Part shown: in pieces, positions 1-5,184 of the stretch | How the letters are laid out: each line of letters begins with the position of its first letter | How positions within the stretch are numbered: the stretch's first letter is position 1 | NCBI GenBank assembly: GCA_946408315.1 | Contig: CAMJRV010000219.1 | Location: forward strand, 1 to 5,184 | DNA from: an uncultured Bacillota bacterium | Lineage (GTDB): Bacteria > Bacillota > Clostridia > Peptostreptococcales > Anaerovoracaceae | DNA length: 5,184 nt | Direction: 5' to 3' | The notes under the pieces: generated by a model | Told to the model about the DNA's origin: nothing | Databases searched by the model: none | The model's input: only the letters and a program-made list of their open reading frames with translations | Position numbers and translations under genes: made by a program

Positions 1-1959
1 GTTAAGAAAGAGGCCAAAGGATTGTCGCCGGATGCGTACACTTACGTTCCCGGTAAGGAATATCAGCCATATATACCTGCATCGGCAAAGATGCGCGAAT
101 TTACCTTTAGAGCCATTATCATCGGCGCGGTGATCTCCGTCGTATTCGGAGCGGCAAACGCATATCTTGCCATGCTCATCGGCATGACCATTTCCGCTTC
201 AATTCCTGCAGCGGTCATCGGCATGGCGTTGCTTAAACCGATGAAAAACGGAACGATTCTGGAAAATACAATCATTCAAACCACAGGCTCCACAGGAGAG
301 GCTCTGGCAGCCGGTATCGCCTTTACTCTTCCCGCGCTGCTGCTGATGAACGTTTCCCTGAATATGCTGACGGTCTTTGTTATCGCCTGTACGGGTGGAA
401 TTCTCGGTACGCTGATCATGATTCCTCTGAGGAAATTTCTCATCAAGGACGAACATGGCAAGATCCCGTATCCGGAGGGAACTGCTTGCGCAGAGCTTCT
501 CGTTGCAGGGAGCGAAGGCGGTGCCAGTGGGAAAATGCTGTTTACCTCACTAGGCATCGGAGCCCTCTTCAAGTTCCTCATCGACGGCATCAAGGTTTTC
601 CCCAACACCATTGACATTTATTTTAAAGGGAGTTTAAAAGGCGGAGGCTTCGGTATGGATTTTCTGCCGTCTTTGGTGGGAGCAGGATTTTTGGTAGGTC
701 CTCGTATCTGTGCCTACTCCCTCGGTGGGGCTGTTCTCGGTTGGGGCGTCATCATGCCTATGATCTATTATTTCGGGCAGTATGTTCCCGAAGCCGTTGC
801 TCCCGGCGTCGACCCCATAGCAACTATGGATATGTGGGCAATGTGGAGCAAATATATTAAATATGTGGGAATCGGCTGCGTCACTATGGGTGGCTTCATC
901 AGTCTCATCAACTCCATTCCTATAATTGTAAGATCTTTTAAGGGAACCTTCGGTTCTTTTAAGATGAAGTCACAGGAAGTTAAACGGACGGATCAGAACA
1001 TATCGGGTAAGATCATCGTGATTTGTACCATCATCGTTTTGGCAGTCGTGGCATTTCTCCCGGTATTCCCAAGCGTTGCCGCAGGAAGTGTGGGCGCAAT
1101 CCTTGTGCTGATTTTTGGATTTTTCTTTGTAACGGTATCATCCCACATCGTCGGTCTTGTGGGCAGTTCCTCCAACCCTATTGCCGCTATGACAATAGGC
1201 GGGTTGCTGGTAACGGCTGTAATTTTTAAAGTTATGGGTTTTACCGGAACCTCGGGCATGGTCGCTACTATTGTAGTAGGCTCTATTATTTGTATTGCCA
1301 TCGGTGTCAGCGGAGATATGTCCCAAGACCTGAAGACGGGGTTTCTCCTCGGTTCTACGCCGAAAAACCAGCAGTATGCCCACTTTGTCGGTGCGATTAC
1401 AGCATCTACTGTAATGGGGGCCGTCATAATCATGCTCAATAAGGTTTATGTAATCGGATCGGAAGCTCTTCCGGCGCCCCACGCAAGCATGATGAAAGCA
1501 ATTGCCGAAGGAATTATGACCGGAAATCTTCCTTGGGGGCTGATCTTGGCGGGAATGGCCATTGCAGTCATGGTATGGCTGTTGGGAGGCTCTGTCCTTC
1601 CGTTTGCCGTGGGCTTGTATCTGCCGTTCCATCTTTCCGCAGCCATGATGGTGGGAGGTATTATAAGAGGCATTGTTGAAAAGGGGAAATATGATACAGA
1701 AACCAAAAACAAAAAGCTGGAAAAAGGCACGTTATATGCCTCGGGACTGATCGCAGGTGATGCCCTCACAGGCGTTATCGTAACGGCGGTGATTTATGGA
1801 GGCTTCGACCTTTCTGCTGTGGGTACCGGAATTATTCCGAGGACGGAAAATGCCTTTGTGGGTCTTGCCGGATTTACTATTTTATGTGGATATTTATGTT
1901 ATGTCATTTTCAGCAAAAAGCATGAAGATAAACTTGGCGGCCTTGACTTGAAAATGTAG
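1..1959 (+). CDS. OPT-family oligopeptide transporter (5' end at or beyond window edge)
   Basis: This is an integral membrane transporter of the OPT family, bacterial oligopeptide-transporter branch, expected to import small peptides by ion coupling. The frame is open from base 1 (652 codons). By eye there are about 15 hydrophobic segments between residues 32 and 640, counting from the first visible codon. Family-type motifs include KIPYPEGTACAELL (about 154-167), GSSSNPIAAM (about 388-397), GDMSQDLKTG (about 438-447) with nearby TPKNQQ, and GLYLPFHLS (about 538-546). The 652 residues are close to full length for the family. The start is uncertain. TTG at 22 has an AAAGAGG sequence 8 bases upstream and could be used, but the preceding codons (VKKEAKG) read like a normal cytoplasmic N-terminus, so a start just outside the window is slightly preferred. 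The epimerase gene follows after 15 bases, suggesting shared transcription and a peptide substrate. Some OPT members carry metal chelates instead, so the substrate is inferred. Confidence 0.9.
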   Translation, partial: VKKEAKGLSPDAYTYVPGKEYQPYIPASAKMREFTFRAIIIGAVISVVFGAANAYLAMLIGMTISASIPAAVIGMALLKPMKNGTILENTIIQTTGSTGEALAAGIAFTLPALLLMNVSLNMLTVFVIACTGGILGTLIMIPLRKFLIKDEHGKIPYPEGTACAELLVAGSEGGASGKMLFTSLGIGALFKFLIDGIKVFPNTIDIYFKGSLKGGGFGMDFLPSLVGAGFLVGPRICAYSLGGAVLGWGVIMPMIYYFGQYVPEAVAPGVDPIATMDMWAMWSKYIKYVGIGCVTMGGFISLINSIPIIVRSFKGTFGSFKMKSQEVKRTDQNISGKIIVICTIIVLAVVAFLPVFPSVAAGSVGAILVLIFGFFFVTVSSHIVGLVGSSSNPIAAMTIGGLLVTAVIFKVMGFTGTSGMVATIVVGSIICIAIGVSGDMSQDLKTGFLLGSTPKNQQYAHFVGAITASTVMGAVIIMLNKVYVIGSEALPAPHASMMKAIAEGIMTGNLPWGLILAGMAIAVMVWLLGGSVLPFAVGLYLPFHLSAAMMVGGIIRGIVEKGKYDTETKNKKLEKGTLYASGLIAGDALTGVIVTAVIYGGFDLSAVGTGIIPRTENAFVGLAGFTILCGYLCYVIFSKKHEDKLGGLDLKM

Positions 1960-1974
1960 AATGGGAGTTGGACA

Positions 1975-3060
1975 ATGAAAATTCAAAGCATCGAAATAAA
2001 ACATATTAGCATTCCACTGAAAAAGATTTTTAAAACGGCGTTGAGACAACTGGAGACGGCTGAAAATACGGTAATACTGGTTCACACGGACGAGGGGCTT
2101 ACCGGCTACGGCGAAGCTCCGCCAACGGCAGTGATTACCGGCGATACCAACGAGTCGGTAATTGCAGCCGTCAAATTGATGGAAAAAAAGCTGATAGGAT
2201 TGGATATCGATCATTATGAAAAAATTTTGGATGTGGTCGGAACCTCCTGTATCAACAACAATAGCGCTAAGGCGGCGGTGGATATGGCCATTTATGATCT
2301 GGCTTCCAAAAGCTGCGGCAAGCCGCTGTACCAGTTTCTCGGCGGCTACAGGGATTTTGTCGAAACCGATCTCACCATCAGCATGAATGAGCCCGACGAG
2401 ATGTGCAGGGATGCTTTGCAGGCCCGAGAGAAGGGCTTTCGAGTTTTAAAACTGAAGGTAGGAAATGACTGGGAGCAGGATATTCTCCGGGTACTGGAGG
2501 TCCGAAAAATTGTAGGGGACCAATTGAAGCTTCGTCTTGATGCCAATCAGGGCTGGACTCCCAAAGAAGCGATTCGGGTGATCGGGACTTTGGAAGACAA
2601 GGATGCGGAAATTGAATTCGTGGAGCAGCCGGTGAAAGCTATGGACTACGAGGGCTTGAAATATGTAACTGATCACGTTTCTACGCGCATCATGGCAGAC
2701 GAGAGCCTCTTTTCTCCCGGTGATGCCCTTAGACTGCTCCGGCTCAGGGCTGTAGATCTGCTGAACATCAAGTTAATGAAGTGTGGAGGCATCCATAACG
2801 CATTGAAAATCAATGCCATTGCGGAAACCTTTGGCGTTGAATGTATGCTGGGAAGTATGATAGAGAGTAAGATCAGTCTGACGGCGGCCGCACACCTGGC
2901 CGCCGCCAAGAAGAACATCACAATGGTAGATTTGGATGCGGCGGTCCTGCTCGCCGCCGACCCGGTTGTAGGCGGATTTCGCAAAGAGCTGCCCTTCTTC
3001 TATCCCGGCAGCGCACCCGGTCTGGGGATTACCGAAGTTATGGATCTGAAAAGCATCTGA
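1975..3060 (+). CDS. ykfB: Dipeptide epimerase, probable L-Ala-D/L-Glu epimerase (enolase superfamily)
   Basis: This is a cytoplasmic Mg2+-dependent enzyme of the muconate-lactonizing/enolase superfamily, predicted to interconvert L-Ala-D-Glu and L-Ala-L-Glu so that murein-derived dipeptides can be hydrolysed. The 361 residues are normal length. An N-terminal capping domain (about 1-125) precedes the barrel. Visible catalytic residues are the KLK pair (K159, K161), metal ligands D189 (RLDANQGW), E217 (FVEQP) and D242 (MADES), and the opposite-face base K266 (NIKLMKCGG). Two substrate-specificity features of the Bacillus subtilis enzyme, known to me from family knowledge, are also present: R24 in the loop FKTALRQ, which would bind the glutamate side chain, and a DxD motif (D319, D321), which would bind the dipeptide amino group. 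The ATG at 1975 has GGGAG 7 bases upstream. The gene lies 15 bases after the OPT transporter and ends at a terminator. Another dipeptide specificity remains possible. Confidence 0.93.
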   Translation: MKIQSIEIKHISIPLKKIFKTALRQLETAENTVILVHTDEGLTGYGEAPPTAVITGDTNESVIAAVKLMEKKLIGLDIDHYEKILDVVGTSCINNNSAKAAVDMAIYDLASKSCGKPLYQFLGGYRDFVETDLTISMNEPDEMCRDALQAREKGFRVLKLKVGNDWEQDILRVLEVRKIVGDQLKLRLDANQGWTPKEAIRVIGTLEDKDAEIEFVEQPVKAMDYEGLKYVTDHVSTRIMADESLFSPGDALRLLRLRAVDLLNIKLMKCGGIHNALKINAIAETFGVECMLGSMIESKISLTAAAHLAAAKKNITMVDLDAAVLLAADPVVGGFRKELPFFYPGSAPGLGITEVMDLKSI

Positions 3061-3094
3061 GTGGAGACGGCCAAATAAAGAAATCCTTTCAGAT

Positions 3095-3128
3095 AACCTG
3101 CCGGCTGATGCCGGCAGGTTTCTTTCTT
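3095..3128 (+). terminator. Intrinsic terminator of the transporter-epimerase operon
   Basis: Bases 3095-3105 (AACCTGCCGGC) pair perfectly with 3110-3120 around a TGAT loop, giving an 11-base-pair, GC-rich stem. It is followed at once by the T-rich tail TCTTTCTT. The hairpin starts 34 bases after the epimerase stop codon, so it probably ends that transcript. An A-rich stretch (AAAGAAA at 3077-3083) lies on the other side of the stem and could give weak termination on the opposite strand, but no gene runs into it within the window. Confidence 0.9.
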
Positions 3129-3181
3129 GTCGTTACTATTTACAGCGCGGCTCTTTCGGCTGTAAATAGTAACTTCTTGTC
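3124..3181. repeat. 42-base palindromic element flanked by 8-base direct repeats (MITE- or REP-like)
   Basis: Bases 3132-3146 (GTTACTATTTACAGC) are the exact reverse complement of 3159-3173, with a 12-base centre (GCGGCTCTTTCG). The 42-base unit is bounded with no gap by TTCTTGTC at 3124-3131 and again at 3174-3181. The left copy overlaps the tail of the preceding terminator. A palindrome abutted exactly by an 8-base duplication is what a small transposed element with a target-site duplication looks like. It has no coding capacity, so any movement would depend on a transposase elsewhere. The alternative is a second stem-loop, either a back-up terminator (its 3' flank TTCTTGTCTT is only moderately T-rich) or an RNA-stabilising hairpin. 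The repeat structure is seen directly; its mobile origin is inferred. Confidence 0.72.
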
Positions 3182-3202
3182 TTATCAAATCTCAGAAAAC
3201 CA

Positions 3203-3231
3203 TTGCATATTTAACAAACGTTTGCTATCAT
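3203..3231 (+). promoter_or_regulatory. Sigma-A type promoter for the lacI-type gene and iolD
   Basis: A -35 element TTGCAT (3203-3208) and a -10 element TATCAT (3226-3231) are separated by exactly 17 bases, each one or two mismatches from TTGACA and TATAAT. Transcription would begin near 3237-3239, leaving a leader of about 24 bases before the ATG at 3262. It is the only good promoter candidate between the upstream terminator and the regulator gene. No comparable promoter is visible in the 33 bases before iolD, so both genes probably depend on it. Confidence 0.72.
3212..3227. promoter_or_regulatory. LacI-family operator inside the promoter spacer
   Basis: TAACAAACGTTTGCTA is a palindrome with a perfect 10-base core, CAAACGTTTG (3215-3224), centred on CG. 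Two more matching pairs lie outside a single mismatch. The central CpG is the hallmark of LacI/GalR-family sites, where hinge-helix leucines insert. The site fills the spacer and touches the first bases of the -10, so a bound dimer would block RNA polymerase. It resembles a CcpA cre box in its core but lacks the outer TG and CA of that consensus, so the adjacent repressor is the more likely ligand. Confidence 0.75.
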
Positions 3232-3246
3232 GATATTATCAACTGT

Positions 3247-3252
3247 AGGGAG
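3247..3252 (+). promoter_or_regulatory. Shine-Dalgarno sequence that sets the start of the LacI-type gene
   Basis: AGGGAG ends immediately before an in-frame ATG at 3253, which leaves that codon no spacing for initiation. The next in-frame ATG, at 3262, lies 9 bases downstream, a workable distance. It also begins the protein MNITIKDVAR, which matches where LacI-family proteins normally start. The start at 3262 is therefore preferred. Confidence 0.8.
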
Positions 3253-3261
3253 ATGATTCCA

Positions 3262-4266
3262 ATGAATATTACGATAAAAGATGTCGCTAGAGAGCTTGGA
3301 GTATCCTATTCCTCTATTTCAAGGGCTTTGAACGGAAAGGAAGGCGTCAGCAAGGCAACCAGAAAGAAGATTCTGGAAGCTGCTGAACGGATGGGTTATC
3401 AGCCTAACGATCTGGCAAGAGGACTTGTAAACAGAATTTCCAAAACGGTCGGGGTGATCATTCCGGATATCAACAATCCTTTTTTCGGAGAGATCGTCGC
3501 GGGGATTATCGATGCATCCAATGAGAACGAATACAATATTTTTCTGTGCGTGTCGGGATGGAATCCCGCTCTTGAAAAGGAGTACTTCAACACGCTTCTG
3601 AAAAAGAGAGTCGACGGCATAATCCTGAAGTCGGCAGGGAAAAATGAGGATTATGATAATGTGAAATCACCGCTGATGATCATCGAACGGTACAGCAAGT
3701 ATCACGAATTTGATTCCGTTGAGGTGGACAATGAGCTGGGCGGCTACCTGGCGGTCAATCATCTCCTGGACTGCGGGTATGAGCATCTGGCCTTTATTCT
3801 TGGTAAAGAAGACTTTTTCGCGTCTCAGCGCCGTCTGAAGGGCGCACGGAAAGCGCTGGAGGACAGAGGGATGACCCTGAATGAGGATATGGTCATCGAA
3901 GGAAGCTTTTCCATCGAGGGCGGAAGGCAGGCCGCAAAACAGCTTTTCGAGAGAGGCAAGCCTATCGACGCGGTTTTCGGCATGAACGATCTCATCGGCA
4001 TGGGCGTGCTCCAGTACTGCAATGAGAGCGATATCAGCGTTCCCGATCAGGTTGGGGTCATCGGCTATGACAATATCTCCTACGCGGGACTCCCGCAGAT
4101 CCGGCTTACGACGATTCATCAGCCAAAGTATGAACTGGGGAAAATGCTCTTTGAAACCTTATTGGATGAGATCAAAAATAAGGATAATGCAAAACCGACG
4201 AAAAAAATTATTTTGAATCCCGAACTGAAGATCAGAAAGACGACCCGGAGCGGGATGCATCCATAA
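3262..4266 (+). CDS. LacI/GalR-family transcriptional repressor, probable regulator of inositol catabolism
   Basis: This 334-residue DNA-binding regulator has the usual LacI-family layout. A helix-turn-helix spans residues 4-24 (TIKDVARELGVSYSSISRAL), with Y16 and S17 at the base-reading positions. A hinge helix follows at about 47-57 (QPNDLARGLVN), in which L55 is placed to intercalate at a central CpG. The rest is a periplasmic-binding-protein-like effector domain starting at TVGVIIPDINNPFF (about 62-75), with FGMNDLIGMGVL near 239-250 and VIGYDNISYAGLPQ near 266-279. Length is normal and no key segment is missing. A matching operator sits in its own promoter, so negative autoregulation is likely. 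iolD follows after 33 bases with no terminator, so the effector may be myo-inositol or a breakdown intermediate; that is inferred from context only. It is not the DeoR-type IolR of Bacillus subtilis. A further in-frame ATG at 3253 is disfavoured by ribosome-site spacing. Confidence 0.93.
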   Translation: MNITIKDVARELGVSYSSISRALNGKEGVSKATRKKILEAAERMGYQPNDLARGLVNRISKTVGVIIPDINNPFFGEIVAGIIDASNENEYNIFLCVSGWNPALEKEYFNTLLKKRVDGIILKSAGKNEDYDNVKSPLMIIERYSKYHEFDSVEVDNELGGYLAVNHLLDCGYEHLAFILGKEDFFASQRRLKGARKALEDRGMTLNEDMVIEGSFSIEGGRQAAKQLFERGKPIDAVFGMNDLIGMGVLQYCNESDISVPDQVGVIGYDNISYAGLPQIRLTTIHQPKYELGKMLFETLLDEIKNKDNAKPTKKIILNPELKIRKTTRSGMHP

Positions 4267-4299
4267 TAATCATGAACCAATATATATGAGGGGGAAAAA

Positions 4300-5184
4300 A
4301 TGAAGACAGTAAAAATGACGATGGCACAGGCACTTTTGAAGTTTCTCGACAATCAGTACATATCGGCTGATGGAGAGGAGATCAAGTTTGTGCAGGGCGT
4401 GCTGGGGATCTTCGGCCACGGAATGGTCGTCGGACTCGGAGAGGCCCTGGAAGCGGGCGACCACAGCCTGCGTTTCATCCAAGGCAAAAATGAACAGGGA
4501 ATGGCGCATATCGCCATGGGATTTGCAAAGCAGAAGAACAGAAAGCAGATCATGGCAGTTACAAGTTCTATCGGACCGGGCGCCTTGAATATGGTGACGG
4601 CTGCCGGAACCGCGACGGCAAACCGCATCCCCGTGCTGTTTTTACCGTCGGAGGCCTATGCAAGCAGACAGCCGGACCCGGTGCTGCAGCAGATCGAGCA
4701 GACGTATGATTACAACGTGACCGCCAACGACGCGTTTAAAGCGGTAAGCAAATATTGGGACCGGATCGCAAGGCCGGAGCAACTGATGACAGCGGCCATC
4801 AACGCGATGCGAGTTCTGACCGATCCGACTGACCCGGGAGCCGTGACCCTTGCCCTTCCCCAGGATGTGCAGGGAGAGATTTACGATTATCCGGCGGAGT
4901 TCTTTGAAAAGAGAGTCCACTATATCCAGAGAAGGGATATCGATCCCGGCGTATTGAAACACGCGGTGGAATTGATCGCTTCCAAAAAGAAGCCCTTTAT
5001 CCTCTGCGGCGGCGGGGTGAAATATTCCGACGCAGCAAAAGAGCTGATGGCGTTTGCGGAAGCGTTCCAGATCCCCTTTGGGGAGACCCAGGCCGGAAAA
5101 GGAGCCGTGCTCTTCGACCATCCGATGAACATGGGAGGGGCGGGACTGACCGGTTCCTCCGCGGCAAACAAGCTGGCCCAGGAA
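4300..5184 (+). CDS. iolD: 3D-(3,5/4)-trihydroxycyclohexane-1,2-dione hydrolase, N-terminal part (cut by window end)
   Basis: IolD is a cytoplasmic thiamine-diphosphate enzyme that hydrolytically opens the ring of trihydroxycyclohexane-1,2-dione to 5-deoxyglucuronate, the third step after IolG and IolE in myo-inositol catabolism. The window holds 295 uninterrupted codons with no stop; the family is about 640 residues, so the C-terminal cofactor-binding half lies outside. Visible family sequence includes [15 protein letters not shown] (7-21), [18 protein letters not shown] (33-50), [10 protein letters not shown] (61-70) with E65 as the probable cofactor-activating glutamate, [15 protein letters not shown] (88-102), [27 protein letters not shown] and LPQDVQGE. 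The central domain begins around 215-235 ([11 protein letters not shown]). The ATG at 4300 has AGGGGG five bases upstream; later ATGs at 4315 and 4321 lack such a site. It appears to be transcribed with the upstream LacI-type gene. Related acetolactate synthases are less likely because the NEQGMAH and YWDRI segments are IolD-like. Confidence 0.95.
   Translation, partial: MKTVKMTMAQALLKFLDNQYISADGEEIKFVQGVLGIFGHGMVVGLGEALEAGDHSLRFIQGKNEQGMAHIAMGFAKQKNRKQIMAVTSSIGPGALNMVTAAGTATANRIPVLFLPSEAYASRQPDPVLQQIEQTYDYNVTANDAFKAVSKYWDRIARPEQLMTAAINAMRVLTDPTDPGAVTLALPQDVQGEIYDYPAEFFEKRVHYIQRRDIDPGVLKHAVELIASKKKPFILCGGGVKYSDAAKELMAFAEAFQIPFGETQAGKGAVLFDHPMNMGGAGLTGSSAANKLAQE

Noticed and set aside
1265..1279. 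CTACTA-TTG-TAGTAG small hairpin
   Set aside because: It is a short AT-rich stem inside the transporter coding region, encodes normal hydrophobic residues, and has no associated regulatory signal.
993..1632. Long open frames on the minus strand opposite the transporter gene, with similar ones opposite the epimerase, repressor and iolD
   Set aside because: Each lies entirely within a strongly recognised + strand gene, shows no family motif or sensible composition, and lacks a convincing ribosome site.
2883..2904. GGCGGCC...GGCCGCC inverted repeat with an 8-base loop, a possible internal terminator
   Set aside because: It lies inside the epimerase reading frame, arises from a run of alanine codons (AAAHLAAA), and has no T-rich tail.
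3077..3125. Riboswitch or small RNA gene in the junction between the two units
   Set aside because: The structure is explained by one terminator hairpin followed by the palindromic element. The predicted leader before the repressor start is only about 24 bases, too short for a riboswitch.
3253..3255. Earlier in-frame ATG as the start of the LacI-type gene
   Set aside because: It directly abuts the AGGGAG sequence, leaving no spacing, and would add three residues (MIP) ahead of the normal family N-terminus.
4267..4299. Separate promoter or operator for iolD in the gap after the LacI-type gene
   Set aside because: The 33 bases contain the ribosome site and some AT-rich sequence but no -35/-10 pair and no CG-centred palindrome like that at 3212-3227.
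1..5184. CRISPR array, tRNA, rRNA or phage genes
   Set aside because: I saw no regularly spaced repeats, tRNA-like cloverleaf, rRNA sequence or phage-type protein. Apart from the 200-base junction the window is almost fully occupied by four metabolic or regulatory genes.

Overview
The window looks like chromosomal DNA from a low-to-medium G+C Gram-positive anaerobe or facultative anaerobe, most likely a member of the Clostridia/Firmicutes. The basis is G-rich Shine-Dalgarno sequences close to every start, a sigma-A style promoter, an intrinsic terminator with a T-rich tail, and protein sequences that read closest to Bacillus/Clostridium versions of their families. This is inference from style; there is no rRNA or other marker gene. 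All four genes lie on the + strand, in two transcription units separated by a compact 200-base junction.

Unit 1 (1-3060) is a probable peptide-use operon. An OPT-family oligopeptide transporter, cut by or starting right at the left edge, is followed 15 bases later by an enolase-superfamily dipeptide epimerase. The epimerase retains every catalytic and substrate-binding residue I can check for L-Ala-D/L-Glu epimerase. Together they suggest import of small peptides, probably including cell-wall-derived ones, and conversion of L-Ala-D-Glu to L-Ala-L-Glu, which ordinary peptidases can cleave.

The junction (3061-3261) holds a strong intrinsic terminator (3095-3128), then a 42-base near-perfect palindrome flanked exactly by an 8-base direct repeat (3124-3181). 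The latter has the architecture of a tiny insertion with a target-site duplication. Next come a sigma-A type promoter (3203-3231) with a LacI-type operator in its spacer, and a Shine-Dalgarno sequence that decides the start of the next gene.

Unit 2 (3262-5184 and beyond) encodes a LacI/GalR-family repressor and, 33 bases later, the first 295 codons of iolD. IolD is the thiamine-diphosphate-dependent ring-opening hydrolase of myo-inositol catabolism, and the gene runs off the right edge. The operator in the repressor's own promoter, the short gap and the absence of a terminator between the genes suggest an autoregulated operon in which a LacI-type protein controls inositol breakdown.

I see no wholly new system here. 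The items most worth a second look are the palindrome with its flanking duplication, the LacI-type control of iolD, and the pairing of an OPT transporter with a dipeptide epimerase.
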